Both the position numbers and the translations under genes were made by a program. From Pantoea sp. Ep11b (lineage in GTDB: Bacteria > Pseudomonadota > Gammaproteobacteria > Enterobacterales > Enterobacteriaceae): a stretch of 64,000 nt of DNA. The DNA lies in the NCBI RefSeq assembly GCF_040783975.1, contig NZ_CP160631.1, forward strand, positions 3,838,606 to 3,902,605, in the 5' to 3' direction. Below, in pieces: positions 1 through 9,846 of this stretch (the stretch's first letter is position 1; every line of letters starts with the position of its first letter). The notes beneath the pieces are model-generated. The model was not told where the DNA came from, ran no database searches, and saw nothing but the letters and a program-made list of their open reading frames with translations.

Positions 1-1047
1 AACTGGGTCATCACCGGCGAAGTCAACCGGGCCAGCCTGCTCGCACCGATCATGCAGAGCCGCAATCTGTTCCTGATGACCGGACTGGTGCTGGTCGTCA
101 TCTTTGCGCTGGGGTTTGTCTGGTACAGCCGCCGGGCGATTACCCGTCCGCTGCAGCAGGTCATTCATCTGGCAGAGCAGTATGCCGCTGGTAATCTGCA
201 GGTTCACATGGAGACCCCGCGCCGTGACGAAGTGGGCCAGCTGATCATCGCCATTAACGGCATTGGCGATGGCCTGGAGAAGATCGTCAGTCAGGTGCGT
301 GGTGCCGCCCAGGAGATCAGCCAGGGCACCGACACCATCGCAGCCAGCAGTCATAACATCAGCGAGCAGATCGGCCGTCAGGCCAGCAGCGTGGAGGAGA
401 CCTCCGCCAGCATGGAGCAGTTTGGTGCCACGGTTGAGCACACTGCGGACAGCCTCCGGCAGGCGATGTCACTGGTGGCCGAAGCCAGCGAGATCGTCAG
501 CCACGGCAGCCAGACGGTAACGCGCTCGGTCAGCACTATGTCAGCCATCAAGGTTTCCTCGCAAAGCATTGCGGACATTACTCACGTCATTGAGTCGATC
601 GCCTTCCAGACCAATATCCTGGCGCTGAACGCCGCGGTGGAAGCCGCGCGTGCCGGTGAACAGGGGCGCGGTTTTGCGGTGGTCGCCGCCGAGGTGCGCG
701 CGCTGGCGCAGCGTTCTGCGCAGGCCGCTAAAGAGATTGACGGGCTGATTGCCACCTCCATTGGCAACGTGGCGGAGGGTCATCAGCTGTCTGAGCAGAC
801 GCGCGAGGCGATGAGCAACATTGTGACGCACATTGAGCAGGTGCAGGCGCTGATGGGCGAAATCAACGTGGCGGCGCAGCAGCAGGCGGCGGGCATCGGT
901 CAGGTCAATCTGGCGATGAACCAGATCAGCCAGGCCACGCACCAGAACAGCGAACTGGTGGCCCAGGCGGAGAACAGCGCACAGAGCCTGAGCGATAAAG
1001 GGCATCACCTGACGCAGCTGGTCAGCGTGTTCAGCCTGAAATCCTGA
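1..1047 (+). CDS. Methyl-accepting chemotaxis protein, 3' part only
   Basis: The reading frame is open from base 1 with no start codon, so the gene begins upstream and its ligand-binding domain is mostly missing. What remains is a membrane segment (codons about 22-41 of the visible part), a HAMP linker (the stretch with [11 protein letters not shown]), a long coiled-coil helix, and the conserved receptor tip containing [20 protein letters not shown] followed by [12 protein letters not shown], which in this family contacts CheA and CheW. The protein is therefore an inner-membrane chemoreceptor. The signal it senses cannot be read from this fragment. It ends with ..VSVFSLKS and has no obvious C-terminal CheR-docking pentapeptide such as NWETF. 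Confidence 0.95.
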   Translation, partial: NWVITGEVNRASLLAPIMQSRNLFLMTGLVLVVIFALGFVWYSRRAITRPLQQVIHLAEQYAAGNLQVHMETPRRDEVGQLIIAINGIGDGLEKIVSQVRGAAQEISQGTDTIAASSHNISEQIGRQASSVEETSASMEQFGATVEHTADSLRQAMSLVAEASEIVSHGSQTVTRSVSTMSAIKVSSQSIADITHVIESIAFQTNILALNAAVEAARAGEQGRGFAVVAAEVRALAQRSAQAAKEIDGLIATSIGNVAEGHQLSEQTREAMSNIVTHIEQVQALMGEINVAAQQQAAGIGQVNLAMNQISQATHQNSELVAQAENSAQSLSDKGHHLTQLVSVFSLKS

Positions 1048-1103
1048 CGGCGTTCAGGGCGATGACGTACACTTACTGTTTCGTCCTGAACAGGAGTATT
1101 GCT

Positions 1104-1430
1104 ATGCGTTCCGCTTATTTACTGGTGATGAGCCTGCTGCTGGCAGGCTGTTCCGCGCTGGAGACGACGCCTAAAGCGCCGCCCGCGCCGACGTCGCAGG
1201 CGCAGGAGATCTCACGGGCACAGAGTGGCGGATTACCGAAGCTGGGCAACATTACCGTTAACGTGCACGGATCGCCGGATGACGCCCAGCGGGCCGTTGC
1301 CGCTCAGGCGAATCAGGCTGGCGCCGCTTACTATCAGATTGTGATGCTGAGCGAAACGGTTATGCCGGGCTTATGGTACGCCAGCGCAATCCTCTATGGC
1401 GCCTCACCGGCCGCAGGCGCGCGCCAGTAG
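1104..1430 (+). CDS. bsmA: BsmA-like lipoprotein (biofilm peroxide resistance, DUF1471)
   Basis: A 108-residue secreted lipoprotein. The start is ATG 1104, preceded by AGGAG at 1092-1096. The N-terminus is a short hydrophobic signal ending in the lipobox LAGC, with Cys16 as the predicted lipidation site. The body carries the DUF1471 pattern (GNITVNVHGSPDDAQ..A..A...GA.YY) shared with YhcN and BhsA. In E. coli BsmA (YjfO) is linked to biofilm formation and peroxide resistance and lies near aidB, as here. The last codons overlap the convergent aidB by 27 bp, and the C-terminus runs about eight residues past the usual ILYxx end of the family. The identity is strong from neighbourhood plus sequence; the molecular function is unknown. 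Confidence 0.85.
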   Translation: MRSAYLLVMSLLLAGCSALETTPKAPPAPTSQAQEISRAQSGGLPKLGNITVNVHGSPDDAQRAVAAQANQAGAAYYQIVMLSETVMPGLWYASAILYGASPAAGARQ

Positions 1431-3032
1431 TCGTTCGGTCACGACCGGATCGAGCGGACGCAGACCGCGGGGATCGAGCCACTGCTGGCACCACGCATCG
1501 GCCAGCGGTGGTTCGGCATGTTTCAGCAGCTGCGCGCCCGTCGCCAGCTGCAGCAGCGCGCAGGTCACCCCGCGCGCCTGCTCTTCGGGCACCTGACGGA
1601 GTTTCAGCCGCAGCTGACGCCAGCGGGCATCGAAGTGACGATTGCTTCCTTTCACCGCCTCAAACTCCTGATTCAGCATCGTCATCACCTCTGCATGGCG
1701 GGCGAGCACACGCAGGACATCCAGGCACATGACGTTGCCCGATCCCTCCCAGATACTGTTGACCGGCATATCGCGATAGAGACGAGGCAGTTCACTCGCT
1801 TCGCAGTAGCCGATCCCCCCCAGCACTTCCATCGACTCTGCCACAAACGGCATCCCCGCTTTGCAGATCTGATATTTCGCCGCTGGCGTCATCAGCCGGG
1901 CAAAGGTGACCTCATGCGCGTTTGCCGGTTGTGACCAGGCGCGCGCCAGCCGCATCAGCAGCGCGGTCTGCCCCTCCAGCTGCAGCGCCTGCCGGGCCAG
2001 CACCTGACGCATCAGGGGTTGTTCCAGCAGCGTCTTGCCCATCACCTGGCGCTGATGGGCATGCCAGAGCGCCACCGAGAAGGCGCGTCGCATCTGCCCA
2101 TGACTGCCGAGTGCGCAGTCGAAGCGCGTCATCCCCCCCATTTTCAGGATCAGCCGCACACCTTCGCCCTCTTCCCCCAGCAGCCAGCCGGTGGCATCGC
2201 GGAACTCCACCTCGCCGCTGGCATTTGAGCGATTACCCAGTTTATCTTTGAGCTGTTCAAGCTGAATGGCGTTGCGGGTTCCGTCAGGCAGCAGACGCGG
2301 CAGGAAGAAGCAGCTTAATCCGGCAGGTGTCTGAGCCAGCACCAGATGCGCATCGCTCTGCGGCACGGAGAAGAACCATTTGTGACCGGTCAGCCGGTAC
2401 GCCTCACCGGGGCCGCGCGCCGCAAGCGGTTCCGCGCGGGTGGTGCTGATGAGCAGATCGCTGCCGCCCTGCTTTTCTGTCATCCCCATCCCGATCAGCA
2501 GCCCACGCTTCTGGTCGCCGGGCTGGGCATGGGTGTCGTAACGATCGCTGAGCAGCGGATCGAGCCAGCCCTCAAACAGGGCGGGCAGCCAGCGCTGAAG
2601 CAGCGGAATCGCCGCGTGCGTCATGGTCATCGGGCAGAGGGTACCCGCCTCTACCTGGGCGTGCAGAATAAAGCGCGCCGCGCGCGCCACCCCGGCCTGC
2701 TCCCGCACCGTCGGCTGCCAGCTGAGGTTATGCAACCGACTGGCACAGACGCCCTGCATCAGCAGGTGCCAGGCAGGATGAAAACGGACCTCATCCAGAC
2801 GTTCGCCACGGGTGTCGTAGCGCAGCAGTTCGGGCGGTTCCGCATTGGCCAGCCGGCCCAGCTCCAGCGACTCGGCGCTGCCCAGTTGCTGGCCCACCGA
2901 CGCCAGCCACTCCCGGTCCCAGCCTGCGCCTTCGCGGGAGAGTGCCTCGCCGAGCGGCGTATCAGACAGGAAGAGGTTGCTGTTGCTCAGAGGATGGGGC
3001 TGATTAAAAACGGTGTGTGTTGTCCAGGTCAT
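1404..3032 (-). CDS. aidB: AidB, acyl-CoA dehydrogenase-family flavoprotein of the alkylation response
   Basis: A 542-residue protein, matching the family length (541 in E. coli). It opens with MTWTTHTVFNQ, typical of AidB. The start is ATG 3032 with GAGGAG at 3038-3043; the GTG two codons upstream lies inside that ribosome-binding site and was not used. The acyl-CoA dehydrogenase fold is seen in GMGMTEKQGGSDLL and GGIGYCEASELPRLYRDMPV. In E. coli AidB binds FAD and double-stranded DNA, is induced by Ada during alkylation stress, and may protect DNA or destroy alkylating agents. It is separated from rlmB by 95 bp; the yjfI-yjfC genes that intervene in E. coli are absent here. Confidence 0.95.
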   Translation of the reverse strand: MTWTTHTVFNQPHPLSNSNLFLSDTPLGEALSREGAGWDREWLASVGQQLGSAESLELGRLANAEPPELLRYDTRGERLDEVRFHPAWHLLMQGVCASRLHNLSWQPTVREQAGVARAARFILHAQVEAGTLCPMTMTHAAIPLLQRWLPALFEGWLDPLLSDRYDTHAQPGDQKRGLLIGMGMTEKQGGSDLLISTTRAEPLAARGPGEAYRLTGHKWFFSVPQSDAHLVLAQTPAGLSCFFLPRLLPDGTRNAIQLEQLKDKLGNRSNASGEVEFRDATGWLLGEEGEGVRLILKMGGMTRFDCALGSHGQMRRAFSVALWHAHQRQVMGKTLLEQPLMRQVLARQALQLEGQTALLMRLARAWSQPANAHEVTFARLMTPAAKYQICKAGMPFVAESMEVLGGIGYCEASELPRLYRDMPVNSIWEGSGNVMCLDVLRVLARHAEVMTMLNQEFEAVKGSNRHFDARWRQLRLKLRQVPEEQARGVTCALLQLATGAQLLKHAEPPLADAWCQQWLDPRGLRPLDPVVTERLLARACGR

Positions 3033-3127
3033 AACCACTCCTCACGGATGTCACTCAGTAATTATGCGAATGACGCGCGGTTATGCCTGGCACAGAAACT
3101 AATTTGTGGCGAGGATCACAGGGGACA

Positions 3128-3862
3128 TCAGGCGTTGCGCTGGCGCACCGCTTCAAACAGACAGACACCGGTCGCGACCGACACATTCAGTGAAGAGACG
3201 CTGCCCGCCATCGGAATGCTGATCAGCTCATCGCAATGCTCGCGCGTCAGACGGCGCATTCCTTCGCCTTCCGCGCCCATCACCAGCGCCATCGGGCCGG
3301 TCATTTTGCTCTGGAAGACCGTATGGTCGGCCTCACCTGCGGTGCCGACCACCCAGATATTGTACTCCTGCAGCAGACGCAGCGTCCGGGCCAGGTTAGT
3401 CACGCGGATCAAGGGCACACTTTCGGCCGCACCGCTGGCCACTTTTTTAGCGGTAGCATTCAGCGGCGCAGAGCGATCTTTCGGCACGATGACCGCGTGT
3501 ACGCCCGCCGCATCGGCGCTGCGCAGGCAGGCACCCAGGTTGTGCGGATCGGTGACGCCATCCAGCACCAGCAGGAACGGTTTTTCCAGGCTCTGCAGCA
3601 GGTCCGGCAGGTCGCCCTCCTGATACTGACGGCCAGGCTTCACCCGGGCGATGATGCCCTGATGAACACCGCCTTCGACCTGGCTGTCGAGCCATTTACG
3701 GTCCGCCAGCTGAATCACGATCCCCTGAGCTTCCAGCGCGGCGACCACGGGTTGCAGGCGACGATCGTCGCGGCCTTTGAGGATAAAGACTTCCTGGAAA
3801 CGTTGTGGGTTACGTTCCAGCAGCGCCTGCACGGCGTGGATACCAAAAATAATTTCGCTCAT
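3128..3862 (-). CDS. rlmB: RlmB, 23S rRNA Gm2251 2'-O-methyltransferase
   Basis: A 244-residue SpoU/TrmD-superfamily methyltransferase that 2'-O-methylates G2251 in the 23S rRNA P-site loop with S-adenosylmethionine. The N-terminal RNA-binding part begins [19 protein letters not shown]. The three knotted-fold motifs are present: [13 protein letters not shown] (about residues 130-142), [12 protein letters not shown], and [17 protein letters not shown] near the C-terminus. It is the last gene of the nsrR-rnr-rlmB set, 81 bp after rnr, with a perfect stem-loop in the gap. No defects seen. Confidence 0.97.
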   Translation of the reverse strand: MSEIIFGIHAVQALLERNPQRFQEVFILKGRDDRRLQPVVAALEAQGIVIQLADRKWLDSQVEGGVHQGIIARVKPGRQYQEGDLPDLLQSLEKPFLLVLDGVTDPHNLGACLRSADAAGVHAVIVPKDRSAPLNATAKKVASGAAESVPLIRVTNLARTLRLLQEYNIWVVGTAGEADHTVFQSKMTGPMALVMGAEGEGMRRLTREHCDELISIPMAGSVSSLNVSVATGVCLFEAVRQRNA

Positions 3863-3895
3863 CGATCTGCTCAGTGTTTGGATAGGAATGAATAA

Positions 3896-3923
3896 CCGCC
3901 CTCTCTCCGGGAAGAGAGGGCGG
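3896..3923 (-). other. Perfect 11-bp stem-loop between rnr and rlmB
   Basis: CCGCCCTCTCT (3896-3906) pairs perfectly with AGAGAGGGCGG (3913-3923) across a 6-base loop. On the transcribed (minus) strand it is followed by TTATT rather than a clean T-run, so it may be an attenuator or a processing/stability hairpin setting rlmB level relative to rnr rather than a full terminator. Confidence 0.6.
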
Positions 3924-3943
3924 ATGCGCGTATCAGGTCAGGC

Positions 3944-6439
3944 TCAGCTCTCAGGCTCAGCCTTTTTCCTGGCGCGCTTTGCCTTGGTGGCGGCGGCGAT
4001 TTTACGGGTTTTTTCCGAGACGTTTTTACTTTTTTTCCCGCCACTTCCGGCATCGGGCTTGCCCTTGTTACCGCGGAACGCAGCATCCGGCTCAAAATTG
4101 GACTTCCGGCTCACGTTACGACGACGTTTTGCGGGCGCCTGATCGTCACGCTTCGCGCGGTCACGCGCGGTTTTGCCTTCGCCACGCACCTGGCGCTGGC
4201 TGGAGATCAGGGCAAAGTCGATCTTACGTTCGTCCATATGAACCGCTTCCACTCGAACCTCGACCGCGTCACCCAGACGATAGGTGCGGCCGCCGGATTC
4301 GCCGATCAGACGCTGACCCACCGGGTCAAAACGGTAGTAGTCGTTGTCCAGCGTAGACACATGGACCAGACCATCGATAAAGAGATCGCTTAAGCGCACA
4401 AAGAAGCCAAAGCCGGTGACGCTGGAGATCACGCCGTTGAAGACGTTGCCGACCTGATCCTGCATAAAGTCACACTTAAGCCAGTCCGCGACGTCGCGCG
4501 TCGCTTCGTCGGCGCGGCGTTCGGTCAGGGAGCAGTGCAGACCCAGCTGCAGCATCTGCGGCATGTCGTAGTGATAGCCGCCGGTCGCCGTCGTCATATC
4601 ACTGGCTACGCTGCGCTCTTTCGGCATGAGGTATTTGATCGCACGCTGAACCAGCCCTTTCCCCTGATCCTGCTCTTTGGCCAGCAGATATTTGATGGCG
4701 CGGTGCAGCGTCAGATCCGGGTAACGCCGAATCGGCGACGTGAAGTGAGCATACGACGAGAGCGCCAGACCGAAGTGGCCACGGTTTTCCGGGTCGTACA
4801 CGGCCTGCTTCATGGAGCGCAGCAGCATGGTTTGCAGCATCTCCGCATCAGGACGGTCGGCCACCTGCTTCAGCAGGGCCGCGTAGTCAACAGGCTGCGG
4901 TTTGTTGCCGCCCGGCAGGCTCAGACCCAGCTCGTTGAGCACGGTCCGGAAGCTCTTGATGCTCTCATCCGTCGGGCGATCGTGGTCGCGGAACAGCGCA
5001 GGCTCCTGATTTTTCTCCACGAAGCGTGCCGAGGCGATGTTCGCCAGGATCATGCACTCTTCGATCAGCTTGTGTGCGTCATTGCGCGAGGCGCGTTCAA
5101 CCCGCTCGATACGACGCTCGGCGTTGAAAATAAACTTCGCCTCTTCCGTTTCAAAGGAGATGCCGCCGCGCTCTTCGCGGGCCGCATCCAGCACCTGATA
5201 GAGGTTGTGCAGCTCTTCCAGGTCTTTGACCAGCGGCGCATAGTGCTGACGCAGCTCTTTGTCACCCTGCAGGATGTTCCAGACCTTGTTGTAGGTCAGA
5301 CGCGCATGGGAGTTCATCACCGCTTCGTAGTGTTTGAAGCCGGTGAGTTTACCTTTGCTGGAAATGGTCATTTCACAGACCATACAGAGGCGATCGACCT
5401 GCGGGTTGAGCGAACATAAGCCGTTGGAGAGCACTTCCGGCAGCATCGGTACGACCTGCGACGGGAAGTAGACCGAGGTGCCACGCTGATGCGCTTCGTT
5501 ATCCAGAGGCGTGCCAGGACGAACGTAGTAGCTGACATCGGCGATAGCGACCCAGAGACGCCATCCGCCACCGCGTTTTTTCTCGCAGTAAACGGCATCG
5601 TCGAAGTCACGGGCATCTTCACCATCGATGGTGACCAGCGGCAGCTTACGCAGGTCGACGCGACCTTTTTTCGCCTCTTCCGGGACCTCCTCTTTCAGCT
5701 GGCTGACCTGCGCTTCCACTTCCGGCGGCCAGGTGTGCGGGATCTCATGGGTGCGCAGCGCCATATCGACGGCCAGGCTGGTACCCATATCGTCGCCCAG
5801 GATCTCGGTCACTTTACCGATCGCTTTGCTGCGACGATTCGGACGCTGAACCAGCTCGACCACCACCACAGAACCCATGCGGGCGTTCATCGTCTCTTCC
5901 GGTGGAATAAGAATATCGAAACTCAGGCGGCTGTCGTCGGGCACCACGAAGCCCGCTCCGGCATCGGTAAAGTAGCGGCCAACGATCTGATTGTTGCGCG
6001 GCTCCTGCACGCGAACCACGCGCGCTTCGCGACGGCCTTTGCGATCGGCACCCAGCGGTTGCGCCAGGATCACATCCCCGTGCATACAGAATTTCATCTG
6101 TTCGGCAGAGAGGTAGAGGTCATCTTTCTGACCTTCAGCCCGCAGGAAACCATAGCCATCACGATGGCCGATCACTTTACCGCGCAGAAGATCAAGCCGT
6201 TCTGGCAGCGCATAGCACTGACGGCGGGTGAAGACCAGCTGACCATCGCGCTCCATCGCGCGAAGGCGACGACGCAGCGCCTCAAGGTGCTCTTCGTCGT
6301 GCAGATTCATCTCTTCAGCCAGCTCTTCACGGCTGGCCGGTTTTTCACGTTTCTCTAACAGCGCCAGAATAAATTCACGGCTTGGAATAGGGTTTTCGTA
6401 TTTTTCAGCTTCTCTATCCTGAAAAGGATCTTTTGACAT
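3944..6439 (-). CDS. rnr: RNase R, 3'-5' exoribonuclease
   Basis: An 831-residue RNase II/R-family enzyme (E. coli 813). The N-terminus has a helix-turn-helix-like and cold-shock region (..[19 protein letters not shown]..). The catalytic RNB domain shows [15 protein letters not shown] around residues 270-285, whose aspartates bind the two metal ions. An S1 domain follows ([27 protein letters not shown]), then a Lys/Arg-rich tail from about residue 740 to the end, typical of RNase R and important for structured RNA, ribosome association and trans-translation. It degrades structured RNA and defective mRNA and helps rRNA quality control. It lies directly downstream of nsrR (16 bp), so the two are probably cotranscribed. 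Confidence 0.98.
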   Translation of the reverse strand: MSKDPFQDREAEKYENPIPSREFILALLEKREKPASREELAEEMNLHDEEHLEALRRRLRAMERDGQLVFTRRQCYALPERLDLLRGKVIGHRDGYGFLRAEGQKDDLYLSAEQMKFCMHGDVILAQPLGADRKGRREARVVRVQEPRNNQIVGRYFTDAGAGFVVPDDSRLSFDILIPPEETMNARMGSVVVVELVQRPNRRSKAIGKVTEILGDDMGTSLAVDMALRTHEIPHTWPPEVEAQVSQLKEEVPEEAKKGRVDLRKLPLVTIDGEDARDFDDAVYCEKKRGGGWRLWVAIADVSYYVRPGTPLDNEAHQRGTSVYFPSQVVPMLPEVLSNGLCSLNPQVDRLCMVCEMTISSKGKLTGFKHYEAVMNSHARLTYNKVWNILQGDKELRQHYAPLVKDLEELHNLYQVLDAAREERGGISFETEEAKFIFNAERRIERVERASRNDAHKLIEECMILANIASARFVEKNQEPALFRDHDRPTDESIKSFRTVLNELGLSLPGGNKPQPVDYAALLKQVADRPDAEMLQTMLLRSMKQAVYDPENRGHFGLALSSYAHFTSPIRRYPDLTLHRAIKYLLAKEQDQGKGLVQRAIKYLMPKERSVASDMTTATGGYHYDMPQMLQLGLHCSLTERRADEATRDVADWLKCDFMQDQVGNVFNGVISSVTGFGFFVRLSDLFIDGLVHVSTLDNDYYRFDPVGQRLIGESGGRTYRLGDAVEVRVEAVHMDERKIDFALISSQRQVRGEGKTARDRAKRDDQAPAKRRRNVSRKSNFEPDAAFRGNKGKPDAGSGGKKSKNVSEKTRKIAAATKAKRARKKAEPES

Positions 6440-6455
6440 AACGGTTCCTCCGATG

Positions 6456-6899
6456 TCATTTAATATTTATTTCCGCTGGCGACAGGGACAGGATGATTTC
6501 ATAAAGTGGTGTATTCCCTTCAACCAAATCTGCCAGCGTATAGCTATCCAGCTCCTGCAAAAATCGCTGTACTGCATCATGCAGCGCCTGCTTAAGACGG
6601 CAGGCTGGCGTAATAGCACAGGAGGCACAATCCACTAATTGTAGTGGCTCCATTTTTCGTACGACATCGCCAATCACAATCTCACGGGGCGACATCCCCA
6701 GGCGAATCCCGCCATTTTTACCGCGTGTGGCTGCGACATACCCTTCCCGGCTTAGCTGATTAATGATTTTGACCATGTGGTTACGTGACAAACCGTAGGT
6801 GTTCGTCACTTCAGTAATATTGGTCTGCTGGCCTTCGGGCAGGGAGGCCAGATAAATCAGGGCCCGCAGGCCATAATCAGTAAAACTTGTGAGCTGCAC
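6456..6899 (-). CDS. nsrR: NsrR, nitric-oxide-sensing Rrf2-family repressor
   Basis: A 147-residue Rrf2-type winged-helix repressor starting at GTG 6899 with TGAGGT just upstream. The N-terminus [21 protein letters not shown] and the DNA-binding part ([21 protein letters not shown]) are diagnostic. In E. coli NsrR carries an iron-sulfur cluster that reacts with nitric oxide, relieving repression of hmp, ytfE and related genes. The cluster cysteines here are 91, 94 and 100 ([10 protein letters not shown]). The first spacing is C-X2-C, whereas the E. coli protein as I recall it has C-X4-C (CSSEFC). The rest of the loop ([11 protein letters not shown]) is conserved. The C-terminal tail is about six residues longer than in E. 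coli. Gene order purA-nsrR-rnr-rlmB is as in E. coli. Confidence 0.95.
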   Translation of the reverse strand: MQLTSFTDYGLRALIYLASLPEGQQTNITEVTNTYGLSRNHMVKIINQLSREGYVAATRGKNGGIRLGMSPREIVIGDVVRKMEPLQLVDCASCAITPACRLKQALHDAVQRFLQELDSYTLADLVEGNTPLYEIILSLSPAEINIK

Positions 6900-7082
6900 A
6901 GTAACCTCAGTGAACCTTCAGGCACGACATTGCATAAATCGCCTTAGGGTTGATATCAGGATTAAATCGGATCGCCATTCGATTAACTACGATGATAAAC
7001 CAGAGTCTGATTTGACGTGCGTTTTTTTCAGCCAGCACAGGATTTGACAAGCGAAGGGAGATTAAGTGGCATCAGAGAGTGG

Positions 7083-7110
7083 AAAAACAAGGGCCGGACA
7101 GTGTCCGGCC
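7083..7110 (-). terminator. Intrinsic terminator of purA
   Basis: On the minus strand GGCCGGACA and TGTCCGGCC form a 9-bp GC-rich stem with a 1-base centre (7092-7110), followed by TTGTTTTT. It begins 7 bases after the purA stop codon and separates purA from nsrR. Confidence 0.85.
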
Positions 7111-7117
7111 TGAATGA

Positions 7118-8419
<1,302 letters not shown>

Positions 8420-8481
8420 TCAAAATCACCGATTGCTTAAAAAAGGATTCTACCATCTGATCCCGTGGTTTTCAGCACTTT

Positions 8482-8497
8482 TAGCATACGATTGCGC
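8482..8497 (-). promoter_or_regulatory. Candidate PurR operator upstream of purA
   Basis: The minus strand reads GCGCAATCGTATGCTA, matching 11 of 16 positions of the PurR consensus ACGCAAACGTTTGCGT, including the central CG and both GC half-site cores. PurR represses purA in E. coli. No clear -10/-35 pair was assigned. Confidence 0.45.
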
Positions 8498-8582
8498 GCT
8501 TTTTTGTCTGAGTTTTGCTCACTACAATATGTTGGGGATGCGCGCGGCAAAAGGCACAATTTAGCCGGTCTTAACCCTATGC

Positions 8583-8783
8583 TTACAGATTGCCGTGCAG
8601 ACTGAGCATACAGTAGATGACCATCCCTGCGACCACCAGTCCGCCACCAAAGCGATGCAGCAGACGGTCGGGCAGCCGTGAGAGCGTCAGGATCCAGCGT
8701 CGCCACGCGCGCGGCATAAACATAGGCCCTAACCCTTCCAGCACCAATACCAGTGCCAGCGCCATCCAGATGCTTGTTTTCAT
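8583..8783 (-). CDS. yjeT: YjeT, small inner-membrane protein (DUF2065)
   Basis: A 66-residue protein, MKTSIWMALALVLVLEGLG..., with two predicted membrane helices (about residues 4-24 and 45-60) and a basic loop (RAWRRWILTLSRLPDRLLHRF) between them. That is the DUF2065 layout found between hflC and purA across Enterobacterales. The ATG at 8783 was chosen over a TTG four codons upstream because that TTG sits in the T-run of the preceding terminator. The function is unknown. Its start lies only about 10 bases after the hflC terminator T-run, so expression would depend on read-through or processing. Confidence 0.85.
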   Translation of the reverse strand: MKTSIWMALALVLVLEGLGPMFMPRAWRRWILTLSRLPDRLLHRFGGGLVVAGMVIYCMLSLHGNL

Positions 8784-8793
8784 GCTGATACCC

Positions 8794-8820
8794 AAAAAAA
8801 GGCCGACAACATTGTCGGCC
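8794..8820 (-). terminator. Intrinsic terminator after hflC
   Basis: On the minus strand GGCCGACAA and TTGTCGGCC form a 9-bp stem with a 2-base centre (8801-8820), followed directly by seven T residues. It closes the hflK-hflC segment and lies immediately before the yjeT start codon. Confidence 0.9.
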
Positions 8821-8838
8821 CACAGGTTATATCAGTTC

Positions 8839-9843
8839 TTAACGTGTCGCGTTAGAGGGTGCCTTCATATATCGGAAGAAGTCGCTATCCGGGCTTAACA
8901 CCATCACGTCCTGATTTTCGCTGAAGCTGTTTTCGTAAGCACGCAGGCTACGGATAAAGGCGTAGAAGTCAGGATCCTTGCTGAACGCATCCGCAAACAA
9001 CCGGGCCGTTTCCGCATCGCCATCACCGCGGGTGATCAGCGCTTCACGCTGGGCTTCAGCCAGTGTACGGGTTACCTGGTAGTCCGCCTGGGCGCGCAGC
9101 TTTTCGGCCTCTTCCTGACCCTGCGAACGCTGGCTACGCGCGACCGCTTCACGTTCGGCACGCATACGGTTGAAGATCGCATCTGAGACTTCGGTCGGCA
9201 GATTGATCTGCTTGATACGCACATCCACCACCTGAATACCCAGCGCGGCCATGCTGTTCGGGTTTGGCGCTGGCTCGCTGCTGTTGGTTTCACGCTCGAC
9301 GCGGGCCGCTGCGCTGGCAATCGCGTCATCCGCTGCTGGCGTGGCGATTTCATCATCGCTGCCCGCCGAACCGGTGTTCAGCGCATCGCGGACATCCGTC
9401 GTCAGGCGACCACGGGAGTCAGTGACGATATCTTTCACATCCAGACGGCCCATTTCAGAACGCAGGCGGTCACTGAACTTACGTTTCAGCAGCACTTCCG
9501 CCTGAGAGACATCACCGCCACCCGTTGCCAGGTAGTAGCGACTGAAATCGCTGATACGCCACTTGATGTAGGAGTCCACGATCAGATCTTTCTTCTCTTT
9601 GGTGACGAAGCGATCGGCCTGGTTGTCCATGGTCTGAATACGTGCATCCAGCGTTTTAACCGTTTCCAGGAACGGGATCTTGAAGTGCAGGCCCGGCGCA
9701 AAGACCTGCGGCTTGTTTTCGCCATCACGCAGGACTTTACCAAAGCGCAGGACGATGCCCCGCTGCCCTTCCTGTACCACAAACAGCGACGCATAGAGCG
9801 CCACCAGCACGACAATGATCAAAAATACTATTGGCTTACGCAT
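8839..9843 (-). CDS. hflC: HflC, regulator of the FtsH protease
   Basis: A 334-residue SPFH/band-7 membrane protein, the same length as in E. coli. One N-terminal membrane helix (MRKPIVFLIIVVLVALYASLF) is followed by the SPFH domain (VVQEGQRGIVLRFGKV...) and a long helical region rich in Ala, Glu and Arg. HflC forms with HflK a large periplasmic cage around FtsH hexamers and modulates degradation of membrane substrates and lambda CII. It starts three bases after the hflK stop codon, so translation is probably coupled. Confidence 0.97.
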   Translation of the reverse strand: MRKPIVFLIIVVLVALYASLFVVQEGQRGIVLRFGKVLRDGENKPQVFAPGLHFKIPFLETVKTLDARIQTMDNQADRFVTKEKKDLIVDSYIKWRISDFSRYYLATGGGDVSQAEVLLKRKFSDRLRSEMGRLDVKDIVTDSRGRLTTDVRDALNTGSAGSDDEIATPAADDAIASAAARVERETNSSEPAPNPNSMAALGIQVVDVRIKQINLPTEVSDAIFNRMRAEREAVARSQRSQGQEEAEKLRAQADYQVTRTLAEAQREALITRGDGDAETARLFADAFSKDPDFYAFIRSLRAYENSFSENQDVMVLSPDSDFFRYMKAPSNATR

Positions 9844-9846
9844 CGA

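Noticed and set aside
2346..3623. A 425-codon plus-strand frame
   Set aside because: It lies antisense to aidB and rlmB, both clearly real; high GC makes long antisense frames common here.
8437..8823. A 128-codon minus-strand frame over yjeT
   Set aside because: It is another frame of the yjeT/terminator region and has no ribosome site or family resemblance.
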